From assembly GCA_947625345.1 (NCBI GenBank), contig CANQNX010000009.1, positions 1-34,238 of the forward strand: DNA of 34,238 bases, in the 5' to 3' direction. The stretch is from Candidatus Gastranaerophilales bacterium (lineage in GTDB: Bacteria > Cyanobacteriota > Vampirovibrionia > Gastranaerophilales > Gastranaerophilaceae). Below, piece after piece: positions 16,247-24,730 of the stretch; the first letter of the stretch is position 1; each line of letters starts with the position of its first letter. Position numbers and translations under genes: made by a program. Below the pieces are notes generated by a model. It made no database searches. It was not told the origin of the DNA and saw only the letters and a list, made by a program, of their open reading frames with translations.

Positions 16247-17605
16247 CTAAAACATTAACCTGAAAAGTAAAAATCTTTTATTTAATTTTTCCGAGAATTT
16301 TTTGATATTTTGTGAAGTTACATTAATATCATCCATTGTTTGTTTAAGTTTTTCTTCATCCTCTGTTGCATAATTAACTGTATCTAATGTTATAGTTAAT
16401 TTGTCTAATGCCGAGTTCAATCTGACAACAGATTCTTTTAAATAACTCTTCAATTTTGCATCTTTAGACATATCATTAATATAACTTGAAAGTTCAGCTA
16501 TATTTTTAACGGTAATATCTAAGTTTTGAATTGTATCTTTTGTTTTAGGATCCTCTAATAAACATGAAACATTATCAGAGAGTCTTGAAACAGATTTTGT
16601 AGCATCGGAAACGTTTTTAACAAAATTTTCATCACCGGCAATTTTATTTATATTTTCAGTTAATGTTAACAGTTGGTCAGAAATTTTATTTGCATCTTCA
16701 GATAACATTTCAAGTTCAACTTTTGAAAGTTCAATAAGTTCCTGAGCTTTTTCCATTGTTACATTAGCTTTTTCGGTTAAATCTTTAACATTTATTGCCG
16801 TTTGTTGAAGGTCTGATATAACATCATCAGACATTAACATTGATAATCTTTCATTAGTTTCAATTAAAGATTCCGCACTTCTGTATTGAAGTGATAAGAA
16901 ATCCGATATTCTCATAGGTTCAATAACAGTATACGGGGAATCCGTTTTAGGATAGGGAACTTCAATATCTTCTTTTGGAGATAATCTTAATTTATTTTCA
17001 TTATCTGCTTTTTCTATTTTACCCTGAAGCATTTCAGGAATTATTAGCCCCGGTAAATCAATAATATATTTAATTTTATAAGAATTCTTTGTTTTAATAT
17101 TTTCTTTAATCAATATAGGAAGCGAATTGGTTTCAACTATTTCAATTTTTTTTATAATACCTATATCATAATATTTATTATCAAGCTTCATCTGAACTTT
17201 ATCATCAGAGTGAAGAATATAAGATTTATTTTGTTCGGGAATATAAATTACTCTTTCTTTAGGAGGAGTAATTTCAAGGAATTGTTCTCCGATAATACCT
17301 GATTGCTGTATCGAAATTTCGGAAGCATTTGGAATTAGAATATCAGGTTCCGTAATAACGAATTTAACATCAACATAACTTGACTCATCTCCTATTCTCG
17401 GTTTAATTTCTTCAACTTGTCCTATTCTGACTCCCATCATTTGAACGCCTGAGCCGGCTCTCATTCCGTTAACATCCTTAAAACTTACGGTAATTCTCTC
17501 GGCATTTGAAATAGCTTTTCCTTTTACCCACAACACCGTAAACAATAATATGATTATTGCTGTTATTGCCAATATTCCGACTTTAAATGAAGATGAGAAT
17601 TTCAT
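16247..17605 (-). CDS. mlaD: MCE-domain lipid-binding protein of the Mla transporter
   Basis: The substrate-binding part of an inner-membrane ABC lipid transporter that moves phospholipid between the membranes. One N-terminal membrane helix (about 8-27) is followed by a single MCE domain with FKDVNGMRAGSGVQMMGVRIG and GIIGEQFLEI. About 330 further residues follow: a beta-rich insertion and a long heptad-patterned helical region (about 255-440). At 452 residues it is much longer than E. coli MlaD (about 180) and resembles cyanobacterial and chloroplast TGD2-type proteins. AAGGA precedes the ATG. It follows mlaF and leads into lpxK. The symbol refers to the family. Confidence 0.88.
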   Translation of the reverse strand: MKFSSSFKVGILAITAIIILLFTVLWVKGKAISNAERITVSFKDVNGMRAGSGVQMMGVRIGQVEEIKPRIGDESSYVDVKFVITEPDILIPNASEISIQQSGIIGEQFLEITPPKERVIYIPEQNKSYILHSDDKVQMKLDNKYYDIGIIKKIEIVETNSLPILIKENIKTKNSYKIKYIIDLPGLIIPEMLQGKIEKADNENKLRLSPKEDIEVPYPKTDSPYTVIEPMRISDFLSLQYRSAESLIETNERLSMLMSDDVISDLQQTAINVKDLTEKANVTMEKAQELIELSKVELEMLSEDANKISDQLLTLTENINKIAGDENFVKNVSDATKSVSRLSDNVSCLLEDPKTKDTIQNLDITVKNIAELSSYINDMSKDAKLKSYLKESVVRLNSALDKLTITLDTVNYATEDEEKLKQTMDDINVTSQNIKKFSEKLNKRFLLFRLMF

Positions 17606-17642
17606 ATTTATCCTTTTCTTAAATAAATTATACTACAAAATT

Positions 17643-18371
17643 TTAAAACCCATAAGCAGCTATTTTCATTGGTCCTTCTATTGCAGCAGATACGAACTGT
17701 TTTGTATATGGATTATCCTGTTTTAAAAGTTCATCGGGAGTACCTCTGAATACTATATGTCCGTCATAAAGCATTATAAGCTTATCCGAACAGCGTTTTA
17801 TTGTAGACATCTGATGAGTAACAACTATTGATGTTGCTTTTGTTTCTTTTCTTAAATGCAATATATAATCTTCAATTACCGTTGAAGCAACGGGATCTAA
17901 TCCTGCAGTAGGCTCATCATATAATATAAATTGAGGTTTTGTTACAATTGCCCTTGCCAAGCTGACTCTCTTCTGCATTCCGCCGGATAATTCATGAGGA
18001 AATTTATCTTCTATTCCCGAAAGTCCTACTATATTTAAACTGTTTCTGACAATTTCCTTTAATTCTTCTTTGCTGTATTTACCTTTAAACTCTTTTCTTT
18101 CCTGAAGAGCAAAAGAAATATTATCAAAAACACTCAATGAATCAAATAAAGCAGAATATTGAAAAACCATGGCAACATCGCCGGGATCAATATCTATAAC
18201 TCCGGAATCAGGCTGTAATAAACCTGATAATATTTTTAAGATAGTACTCTTTCCTGAACCGCTAAACCCGACAATGGATAATATTTCGCCCTGTTCAACA
18301 TTAAAAGAAATGTTATCTAAAACTTTTCTTCCGTCAAACTCTTTTGTTAAATTTTGAACTTTTATAGACAT
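17643..18371 (-). CDS. mlaF: Mla-type ABC transporter ATPase
   Basis: ATP-binding subunit driving the MCE lipid transporter. It has Walker A GFSGSGKST, the Q-loop in VFQYSALFDSLSVFDNI, the signature LSGGMQKR, Walker B with ILYDEPTAGLDP and the switch histidine in VVTHQM. I begin the gene at ATG 18371 (MSIKVQNL), which has AAGGAAA about three bases upstream; an in-frame TTG 51 bases further upstream would add a hydrophobic, unsupported extension running into mlaE. This gives 242 residues, normal for the family. mlaE lies immediately upstream and mlaD downstream. Confidence 0.94.
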   Translation of the reverse strand: MSIKVQNLTKEFDGRKVLDNISFNVEQGEILSIVGFSGSGKSTILKILSGLLQPDSGVIDIDPGDVAMVFQYSALFDSLSVFDNISFALQERKEFKGKYSKEELKEIVRNSLNIVGLSGIEDKFPHELSGGMQKRVSLARAIVTKPQFILYDEPTAGLDPVASTVIEDYILHLRKETKATSIVVTHQMSTIKRCSDKLIMLYDGHIVFRGTPDELLKQDNPYTKQFVSAAIEGPMKIAAYGF

Positions 18372-18387
18372 AATTTCCTTCTTTTTC

Positions 18388-19200
18388 TTAAAAATAAAAT
18401 GCGACAGCAAAAATACAGTCAATAATTACTATGGCAACAAAAGACCATACCACAGCTTTAGTTGTTGCAATACCTACACCTTTAGCTCCGCCTTGAGCAT
18501 CATAACCGCAGCTTGAGCTTATTAAACTTATACATCCGCCAAAACATGCGGATTTAAACAGCATTATATTTATATCTCTTATATAAAGTCCTTGCCAAAC
18601 CGAAGATATATAACAAAGCCACGTTACATCTTTTGCGGCAGCCATTGCAGTTAATCCTGCCGTTAATATGCCGAAGGTCGAAGATATTATTACAACAAAC
18701 GGCATCATTATAAATCCTGCAAGTACTCTCGGAACAAATAAATACTTAAACGGAGATACTTTTAATACCTTCATTGCATCTATCTGCTCAGTTACCCTCA
18801 TTGTTGCGAGTTCACTTGCCTGAGATGAACCTATCATCGATATTATAGCAAATCCTGACATTATAACACCGATTTCCCTAACCATTGTCAATGATACCAA
18901 TAATCCGATATAATCTTTTCCGCCCTGTTTAACCATTTCAGGTGCAACTTGCATTGCCAATATTATTGCCGTCATGGATACAATTGATAATGTTATGGGC
19001 AAAGAATCCACAGCAAATCTTGAAGCTTGTTCTATTAACTGTTTCATACTTATTTGCATAGTAAATATATATTTTAAAACTTCAAAAAATCTGTAGGCTA
19101 TTAACCCAAAGGTTTCAAAAAATTCTCTTACCTGTTTTAGTATTGTAAGAGTAATTTGATATGTAAGTGATTCTTTTATGTATGAAACTATATCGGACAT
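18388..19200 (-). CDS. mlaE: Mla-type ABC transporter permease
   Basis: The membrane-spanning permease of the MCE lipid transporter. The 270-residue product has the MlaE/YrbE pattern: an N-terminal amphipathic segment, about five membrane helices, and conserved stretches VREIGVIMSGF, ASELATMRVTEQIDAMKVL and PRVLAG. The ATG at 19200 has no Shine-Dalgarno. A TAAAAT hexamer ends six bases before it, suggesting a leaderless transcript of its own in addition to readthrough from dnaX, whose stop is 26 bases upstream. Confidence 0.94.
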   Translation of the reverse strand: MSDIVSYIKESLTYQITLTILKQVREFFETFGLIAYRFFEVLKYIFTMQISMKQLIEQASRFAVDSLPITLSIVSMTAIILAMQVAPEMVKQGGKDYIGLLVSLTMVREIGVIMSGFAIISMIGSSQASELATMRVTEQIDAMKVLKVSPFKYLFVPRVLAGFIMMPFVVIISSTFGILTAGLTAMAAAKDVTWLCYISSVWQGLYIRDINIMLFKSACFGGCISLISSSCGYDAQGGAKGVGIATTKAVVWSFVAIVIIDCIFAVAFYF

Positions 19201-19206
19201 AAGTAT

Positions 19207-19212
19207 ATTTTA
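19207..19212 (-). promoter_or_regulatory. -10-like hexamer at mlaE (leaderless candidate)
   Basis: TAAAAT on the minus strand ends six bases before the mlaE ATG, in the short dnaX-mlaE gap. No Shine-Dalgarno is present. It would give the Mla-lipid A block its own promoter. Confidence 0.4.
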
Positions 19213-19226
19213 CAATAAATTTAAAA

Positions 19227-21050
19227 TTAAATATACTTACCGTCAAAAAGTTCTTTTATCATTTCAGCTTGATTTGATTTATCCAAAGGCTCTTGAGGTT
19301 TTGTCTTTTCTTCCTCTTTTTGTTCCATATATGTATGATATTCTTCTTCTTCCTGTTTTATCACATTATTTTCTTCACTCACTGCAGGTTGAACAGGTGC
19401 TGATTTAACAGGCAGTTTTTGAGTTAAATCAACATTTTCACTTACAATAATTTCAATATTAGGATTTTGAATACCCATATATTTTGAAACAGCATCAATA
19501 AGGGCTTGTTTTTTAGCTCCTTCTTTAGCTTGCTTGACAAACATTTCTTTCTTAAACGCTATGACTATCTTATCATTTGAAATTTCAACAGGTCTTGCCA
19601 AACTCGAATAAAAAGCCTTATTCGGAAGACTGTCTATACTTTGAAGTATGGACACCCACAAGGAATCCGTATCATTTTTTTGATTTTTTATAATATTCTC
19701 TTTTGATTCAACTGATTTAGTTTCAATGATTTGTTCATTATTTTCAATTATATTTTGCGGCTGAATATTTTTTTCCGTTTTAACCGGTTCATTATTTACC
19801 ACGGAATCTTTTATTTCTGCCTTTTTTATCTCAACAGGTTTAACTGCTTGAAGATTCTTCTCCTGACTTATATTCGTATTTCCCGAAGCTAACCTGTTTT
19901 CCAAGTCCTCAATACGTTTTAAAAGGTTATCAGCCGATGGCAGATTCTTATAATTAGTTAAATCAATTATACAAAGTTCAAGCCACAAATATTTATCAGT
20001 TGTATTTTTTATTTGTTGAATATAATAGGATAATCTGTCAATTATTTGGATTATTTCAGATACACTGAATTTTTCACACTGCTTTTTAACAATGTCATAA
20101 TTTGTTTCATTTATTTGTGTCATAGAAAAAATTAATTCTTTGTCGGAACAGTTTTTTACTATCATTAAATCTCTGAAGTATTGAACAAGGTTTGTAACAA
20201 TTTGCTCGGGCTCGTTGCCTTTCGAATATATTTTATCCGTTAACTCAACTGATTTTGAACAATCGGAATTAATTATATAATCACAAATATTACTTAATAC
20301 ATCAAAAGAAACTTTTCCTAAGATTTCATTAATATCACTAACTTCAATTTGTTTATTAACTCCCAAAACACTTATTTGATCCAAAAGTGCAAGGGCATCA
20401 CGCATACCGCCTTGTGAATTTTTTGCGATTGAATAAAGCGCTTCTCTTGAAATATTAATTTTTTCCTGTTCCGAAATATATGAAAGTCTCTTTACAATAT
20501 CATCCGTTGTGATTCTTCTGAAATCGAATCTTTGACATCTTGAAATAATTGTATCCAAAACCTTATGCGGTTCCGTTGTGGCAAGAATAAAAATAACATT
20601 TTCAGGCGGTTCTTCCAGTGTCTTTAAAAGTGCATTAAATGCATGTTTTGAAAGCATATGAACTTCGTCTATGACATATATTTTGTATCTGCCGTTAACC
20701 GGAACATACTGAATTTTTTCTAATATAGCCTGAGTATCTTCAACCGTTCTGTTACTCGCAGCATCTATTTCAATTACATCAACCGGAACTGAATTTATTA
20801 TATCAAGGCATGCCGGACATTTTCCGCAAGGTGTTAATGTAGGTCCGTTTTGACAATTTAATGATTTAGCAAGAATTCTTGCCGATGATGTTTTACCTGT
20901 TCCCCTCGGCCCTGTCAGCAAATATGCATGCGATATTCTGTTTAATTCTATAGCATTACTTAAAGCATGAACAATATTTTCCTGACCTATTAAGTCATGA
21001 AATGTCTGGGGTCTGTATTTTCGATATAACGGGATGTATTTATTTTCCAA
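19227..21050 (-). CDS. dnaX: DNA polymerase III subunit gamma/tau
   Basis: The ATPase motor of the clamp loader. Walker A GPRGTGKT is at 47-54, four zinc-binding cysteines at 66, 75, 78 and 81, the DEVH Walker B at 128-131 and the SRC sensor at 170-172. Domains I-III run to about residue 365, then a charged, low-complexity linker and a C-terminal domain from about 463. The start is TTG at 21050, supported by GGAG about seven bases upstream; no ATG exists before conserved sequence. An A-run at codons 457-459 followed by TGA in the -1 frame could produce a shorter gamma form of about 459 residues. The gene heads the mla-lpxK run. Confidence 0.95.
   Translation of the reverse strand: MENKYIPLYRKYRPQTFHDLIGQENIVHALSNAIELNRISHAYLLTGPRGTGKTSSARILAKSLNCQNGPTLTPCGKCPACLDIINSVPVDVIEIDAASNRTVEDTQAILEKIQYVPVNGRYKIYVIDEVHMLSKHAFNALLKTLEEPPENVIFILATTEPHKVLDTIISRCQRFDFRRITTDDIVKRLSYISEQEKINISREALYSIAKNSQGGMRDALALLDQISVLGVNKQIEVSDINEILGKVSFDVLSNICDYIINSDCSKSVELTDKIYSKGNEPEQIVTNLVQYFRDLMIVKNCSDKELIFSMTQINETNYDIVKKQCEKFSVSEIIQIIDRLSYYIQQIKNTTDKYLWLELCIIDLTNYKNLPSADNLLKRIEDLENRLASGNTNISQEKNLQAVKPVEIKKAEIKDSVVNNEPVKTEKNIQPQNIIENNEQIIETKSVESKENIIKNQKNDTDSLWVSILQSIDSLPNKAFYSSLARPVEISNDKIVIAFKKEMFVKQAKEGAKKQALIDAVSKYMGIQNPNIEIIVSENVDLTQKLPVKSAPVQPAVSEENNVIKQEEEEYHTYMEQKEEEKTKPQEPLDKSNQAEMIKELFDGKYI
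19672..19682 (-). other. Candidate dnaX frameshift or slippage site
   Basis: On the coding strand the codons read CAA AAA AAT GAT, a run of seven A residues (19681-19675). A one-base shift back, or insertion of one A during transcription, places TGA (19674-19672) next in frame. This would end the protein after about residue 459, in the linker before the C-terminal domain, like the gamma form in other bacteria. Confidence 0.35.
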
Positions 21051-21081
21051 TTGCTCACTCCAAAAATATTTGCTAATATCA

Positions 21082-21091
21082 ATTATATATT
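21082..21091. promoter_or_regulatory. Overlapping divergent -10 region of dnaX and ldcA
   Basis: The minus strand has TATAAT at 21082-21087, about 32 bases before the dnaX TTG; the plus strand has TATATT at 21086-21091, about 27 bases before the ldcA ATG. Divergent promoters in a 67-base gap would overlap here. No clear -35 elements are seen. Confidence 0.35.
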
Positions 21092-21117
21092 AATCAGTTA
21101 AAAAAGTGTGCAGCTTT

Positions 21118-22029
21118 ATGAAAATAATTAAACCAAAAAAACTTAAAAAGGGAGATACAATAGCTTTTATAGGCATTTCCGGGAAAATAAAGGAATATGC
21201 AAGACTTGAAAAAGCAAAAATTTACTTTGAAAAGGAAGGTTATAAAGTTATTATTTCTCCGTCGAATAAATCTTCTCACCGTTATATGTCAGGAGCTTCG
21301 GATGAAAATTGCATAAACACAATTAATGAATATTTTTTAAATGATGATATTAATGCCGTAATATGTTCAAGAGGAGGTTACGGTTCTTTAAGACTATTAA
21401 ACGGGATAAATTGGAATATTATAAAAAAACATCCCAAAATTTTTGCAGGATATTCCGATATTACCGCTTTATTAAATATGATATTTAAAAAAACGGGATT
21501 AATAACTTTTCACAGTGCAATGCCTAACGGTGACTTTTCATCGGATATTCAGGAATACACAAAAAACAGTTTTTTTAATACATTGTCCGGTAACACTTTT
21601 GAATATAAATCCGAAAACAATATATGTTATTTGAAAGGGCAAGCTAAGGGAAGGCTAATCGGGGGTAATTTAGCAACTTTAACTTCACTGTGCGGTCTGA
21701 ATTTTTTCCCTGACGAAGATTTAATATTATTCTTAGAGGATTTAAACGAACCTTCTTACAAAATAGACAGAATGCTTACTCAACTGTTTAACATAAAAAA
21801 ATTTAAAAATAATATAAAAGGAATTGCTTTAGGCGATTTTTTAGATGTTGATAATGAATTATTTCTTGAGGAAATATTAAAAGAAATCTCATTAAAATTA
21901 AAAATCCCTATATGCAGAGGCTTTAAAATAACCCACGACAAAATAAAAGATACTGTTCCGTTTGGTGTTAAAGCAACGCTATATTCTAATGAAGGTATTA
22001 TAAAAATTGAAGAAAATTATGTAATTTAA
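21118..22029 (+). CDS. ldcA: LD-carboxypeptidase (peptidase family S66)
   Basis: Removes the terminal D-alanine from murein tetrapeptides during cell-wall recycling; MccF-type members of the family act on microcin instead. The N-terminal GDTIAFIGIS, SRGGYGSLRLL, the nucleophile-containing AGYSDITAL, the LEDLNEPSYKIDRML segment with the catalytic Glu and the ITHDKIKDTVPFG segment with the catalytic His are all visible. No signal peptide is present, so it should be cytoplasmic. I start at ATG 21118; a GTG at 21106 is the alternative. Neither has a Shine-Dalgarno. About 303 residues is normal. It converges with a small hypothetical gene, one base apart. Confidence 0.9.
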   Translation: MKIIKPKKLKKGDTIAFIGISGKIKEYARLEKAKIYFEKEGYKVIISPSNKSSHRYMSGASDENCINTINEYFLNDDINAVICSRGGYGSLRLLNGINWNIIKKHPKIFAGYSDITALLNMIFKKTGLITFHSAMPNGDFSSDIQEYTKNSFFNTLSGNTFEYKSENNICYLKGQAKGRLIGGNLATLTSLCGLNFFPDEDLILFLEDLNEPSYKIDRMLTQLFNIKKFKNNIKGIALGDFLDVDNELFLEEILKEISLKLKIPICRGFKITHDKIKDTVPFGVKATLYSNEGIIKIEENYVI

Positions 22030-22030
22030 A

Positions 22031-22435
22031 CTATATTTTACCCTTTAAAGCTTCACTTAGTTTTTTTAAAGCATTTTCAAGATTTTTATTAAATGTACCT
22101 TCTTTTGACGGAATTATTAGTGTTTCCGAATATGCTATATCATCAGGTATATTTACTTCATTAATCTCTTTTAAAAAAACATCTTTTTCATCCAATTTAT
22201 CAGATTTAGGGTAAAGTGAAAATTGACAATTTTCTTTTCCTTTAGGGAAAAGTTCAAATCCTCCTCCGTTTGGGAAAAATTTCTCATTTAATGCCATTCT
22301 TTCCGTAACATTTAAATCGGCATCATTAACAGCCTTCTCAAGACTTACCCTTAAATCAATATTATCAATACTTTGAGACCTTCCTTTTATTAATCCTTTA
22401 GGAAAAACTATGACATTAACAGGTTGAACACTCAT
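22031..22435 (-). CDS. Hypothetical small acidic/polar protein
   Basis: A 134-residue protein that I do not recognise. It starts MSVQPVNVIVFPKG and contains two FPKG/LFPKGK segments and two Gly-rich turns, then a C-terminal amphipathic helix (LENALKKLSEALKGK). There is no signal peptide or membrane helix. AGGGA lies about six bases before the ATG and TATAAT at 22466-22471 could be its -10. The gene is convergent with ldcA. The opening residues recall those of the two small paralogues at the left end, but only weakly. Confidence 0.65.
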   Translation of the reverse strand: MSVQPVNVIVFPKGLIKGRSQSIDNIDLRVSLEKAVNDADLNVTERMALNEKFFPNGGGFELFPKGKENCQFSLYPKSDKLDEKDVFLKEINEVNIPDDIAYSETLIIPSKEGTFNKNLENALKKLSEALKGKI

Positions 22436-22465
22436 TTTAATTTCCCTTTTTTTCTACACTTATTT

Positions 22466-22471
22466 ATTATA
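22466..22471 (-). promoter_or_regulatory. Putative -10 of the small hypothetical gene
   Basis: TATAAT on the minus strand, giving a start near 22459 and a leader of about 24 bases that contains the Shine-Dalgarno AGGGA. The upstream -35 region is not convincing. Confidence 0.35.
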
Positions 22472-22511
22472 AATCCTTACATAGTTTTTTTGCATTTTTT
22501 AAAAAAAATTT

Positions 22512-22527
22512 TACATTTAATAATGTA
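22512..22527. promoter_or_regulatory. Inverted repeat between divergent small genes
   Basis: TACATT and AATGTA arms with a TAAT spacer form a 16-bp palindrome in the 140-base gap between the hypothetical at 22435 and the membrane protein at 22576. It covers the expected -35 area of the TATAAT at 22549-22554. The half-site resembles that near the XRE gene at 25.5 kb, though the spacing differs. Confidence 0.35.
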
Positions 22528-22548
22528 TTTTATTATTTTTAAAAAAAA

Positions 22549-22554
22549 TATAAT
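22549..22554 (+). promoter_or_regulatory. Putative -10 of the PH-like membrane protein gene
   Basis: TATAAT on the plus strand, predicting a start near 22561 and a 15-base leader that holds the Shine-Dalgarno GAGGA at about 22567-22571. Confidence 0.4.
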
Positions 22555-22575
22555 ATAAATTTAAACGAGGAAAGT

Positions 22576-23232
22576 ATGGAAAATAAAAACCAATCCAAAA
22601 AAATTAAAATCAGACTCAGCAAAAACAGCAAGTCTTTATATATTATATTTGCTTTTTTCTTTATTTTATTTTTAACTTTAAACATTCTTCCTGAAAACAA
22701 ATCTTTTGATTGGTTATCATTTTCCCCGTTTATGATCAGCGGAATTGTTTGTTTATATGAATATTTTAGTTATCAAAGATTTGCCGTTATAGATGGCGAT
22801 AAACTTATTGTATTTAAAAATAAAAATCAAATTGAAAATGAAATAAAACTAAGTGATATTTCCGAAATAAAAACTAACTATCTGACATCAAGAATTGAAA
22901 TAAAAACAAATACTAATAAAGAATTCCCCGTAATTACATTCGCACCTAATGCGTTTTGCTATTTATGCGTAACGGGACTTATATATATTCCCTACGTTAT
23001 ACTTTTTAATAACACTGCAAAATTATTCATTGCTCAAATAAACAAACACAAATATAAATCAGAAATAGGATTATATACTTCATATAAATATGAATACCAA
23101 AATTATAAGCGTTCTTTAAAAGGACTATATATATATTGTTGGATAATAAACGGATTATTTGTTTTGATTTTTGCGGGATTATTTATTTTGACTATATACG
23201 CTAAAGTAAAAGAATTATTAACTATTCCTTAG
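22576..23232 (+). CDS. Membrane protein with a PH-like central region
   Basis: A 218-residue protein with a basic N-terminus, two membrane segments at about 21-43 and 50-62, a soluble beta-strand-rich region (about 70-120, containing RFAVIDGDKLIVFKNK and LSDISEIKTNYLTSRIEI), a hydrophobic stretch near 130-145 and a C-terminal helix at about 188-212. The strand pattern after the paired helices resembles bacterial PH (bPH2/YdbT-like) domains, but I see no decisive motif. GAGGAAAG precedes the ATG. No neighbouring gene suggests a partner. Confidence 0.65.
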   Translation: MENKNQSKKIKIRLSKNSKSLYIIFAFFFILFLTLNILPENKSFDWLSFSPFMISGIVCLYEYFSYQRFAVIDGDKLIVFKNKNQIENEIKLSDISEIKTNYLTSRIEIKTNTNKEFPVITFAPNAFCYLCVTGLIYIPYVILFNNTAKLFIAQINKHKYKSEIGLYTSYKYEYQNYKRSLKGLYIYCWIINGLFVLIFAGLFILTIYAKVKELLTIP

Positions 23233-23279
23233 AACATAAATTAGATAATATGGCATTATAACTAAATTGAAAAACAGGT

Positions 23280-23285
23280 TATAAT
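23280..23285 (+). promoter_or_regulatory. -10 promoter element of oppF (leaderless)
   Basis: TATAAT ends seven bases before the ATG at 23293 and no Shine-Dalgarno follows. TTGAAAAA lies seven bases upstream of the hexamer, the same arrangement as at 10343-10362. Confidence 0.55.
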
Positions 23286-23292
23286 ATAAATT

Positions 23293-24255
23293 ATGAAAAA
23301 TCTTTTTGAAATAAAAAATTTAAATATGCACTTTCCTATAGTTGACGGCTTTTTAGGAAATATTAAAGGATATGTATATGCTCTCAACGGTGTTAATCTG
23401 ACAATACAAGAAAATGAAATATTAGGATTGGTAGGTGAATCAGGAAGCGGAAAGTCAACATTAGGAAACTGTATATTAAGACTATTAACTCCGACATCGG
23501 GTGAAATAATATTTAAAAATGAAAATTTATTAAATAAATCAAAAAAAGAATTAAAAGAATTCAGAAAATCAGCTCAGTTAATCTTCCAAAATCCGTTTAT
23601 GAGTCTTGACCCTAAAATGAAAGTATATGACATTTTAAAAGAACCCTTCATTATACACGGATATAAAGATAAAAATGAAATTAATAAAAAAATCAGGCAA
23701 ATAATATCTCTCACAGGAATGGATGAAGAAGTCTTGGAAAGATATCCTCACGAATTTTCAGGCGGTCAAAGACAAAGAATAGCAATAGCAAGAGCTATTA
23801 TTCTTTCACCTGAATTTATTGTTGCCGATGAACCCGTAAGTGCATTGGATGTAAGTATTCAGGCTCAAATTATTAACCTTTTACTTAAATTAAAAGAAAA
23901 TTTAAACTTAACCATGCTCTTTATATCTCACGACCTCAGTATTATTAAATATATTTCTGACAGAATTGCGGTTATGTATTTAGGTGAAATTGTTGAAATT
24001 GCAACAAAAGACGAATTTTTCAAAAATCATAAACACCCATACAGCGAAGCACTTTTAAATGCTGTCCCCACAATATCTGATGAAGGTAAAAAGAAAATAA
24101 TACTTCAAGGAGAACTACCCTCAGTTCAAAATCCGCCTAAGGGATGTAAATTTCATACAAGATGCCCTTATGTCATGGATAAATGCAAATCAGAATCACC
24201 CCAATTTTATGAAGTTAACCCTAATCATAAAGTAAAATGTTTCCTTTGCGAATAA
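23293..24255 (+). CDS. oppF: Oligopeptide/dipeptide ABC transporter ATPase (OppF/DppF type)
   Basis: ATPase of a peptide (or nickel) importer of the Opp/Dpp family. It has a Walker A GESGSGKS at 48-55, a Q-loop in LIFQNPFMSLDP, the signature FSGGQRQR, Walker B FIVADEPVSALD, the switch histidine in FISHDLS, and the C-terminal oligopeptide region with GCKFHTRCPYVMDKC typical of OppD/OppF. At 320 residues it is full length. No oppA, B, C or D gene is next to it, so it is an orphan here; the remaining subunits must be elsewhere, or it serves another permease. The message appears leaderless. Confidence 0.92.
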   Translation: MKNLFEIKNLNMHFPIVDGFLGNIKGYVYALNGVNLTIQENEILGLVGESGSGKSTLGNCILRLLTPTSGEIIFKNENLLNKSKKELKEFRKSAQLIFQNPFMSLDPKMKVYDILKEPFIIHGYKDKNEINKKIRQIISLTGMDEEVLERYPHEFSGGQRQRIAIARAIILSPEFIVADEPVSALDVSIQAQIINLLLKLKENLNLTMLFISHDLSIIKYISDRIAVMYLGEIVEIATKDEFFKNHKHPYSEALLNAVPTISDEGKKKIILQGELPSVQNPPKGCKFHTRCPYVMDKCKSESPQFYEVNPNHKVKCFLCE

Positions 24256-24265
24256 ATTTTAATGC

Positions 24266-24715
24266 CTACTTTAACTTAACGGAACGCTCAACATCTCGAA
24301 CTTGAGCTTTTTTAGCTAAATCTTCTCTCTTATCATATAATTTTTTACCCTTTGACAAAGCTATCTGCACCTTAGCCCAGCCGTTTTCAAGATACATTTC
24401 CAACGGAACTATTGAATAACCGTCTTTTTTTATCTTCCCTATTAATTTTTCTATTTCTTTTTTATTTAATAACAGTTTTCTCACTCTTTTTTCTTCATGA
24501 TTATACCTGTTACCCTGCTCATATAAACTTATATGACAATTATATAAGAAAACTTCACCCTCCTCTATCCTGACAAAACTGTCTTTTAGATTAACGGCAC
24601 ATTTTCTCACGGATTTTATTTCTGTTCCGGTAAGTACCATTCCCGCTTCATATTTATCAAAAATATGATACTCATGAAAAGCTTTTTTATTAGTTGTTAT
24701 TATTTTTTTTCCCAT
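24266..24715 (-). CDS. smpB: SsrA-binding protein
   Basis: Binds tmRNA and delivers it to stalled ribosomes in trans-translation. The 149-residue product shows the family landmarks: [34 protein letters not shown], the CHI segment, and the C-terminal basic tail with GKKLYDKRE and [10 protein letters not shown]. The ATG at 24715 has no Shine-Dalgarno; an extended -10 (TGTTATAAT) ends six bases before it, so the message should be leaderless. The -10 hexamer overlaps the stop codon of the upstream gene. ssrA itself is not in the window. Confidence 0.96.
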   Translation of the reverse strand: MGKKIITTNKKAFHEYHIFDKYEAGMVLTGTEIKSVRKCAVNLKDSFVRIEEGEVFLYNCHISLYEQGNRYNHEEKRVRKLLLNKKEIEKLIGKIKKDGYSIVPLEMYLENGWAKVQIALSKGKKLYDKREDLAKKAQVRDVERSVKLK

Positions 24716-24721
24716 ATCTTG

Positions 24722-24730
24722 ATTATAACA
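24722..24730 (-). promoter_or_regulatory. Extended -10 promoter of smpB (leaderless)
   Basis: TGTTATAAT on the minus strand, identical to the element at 10354-10362. It ends six bases before the smpB ATG and contains the TAA stop of the upstream 106-residue gene. Confidence 0.6.

Noticed and set aside
19632-19653. Hairpin downstream of the dnaX A-run as a proven stimulator
   Set aside because: It is about 20 bases from the run, too far for the known spacing, and has a mismatch; mentioned only as context.
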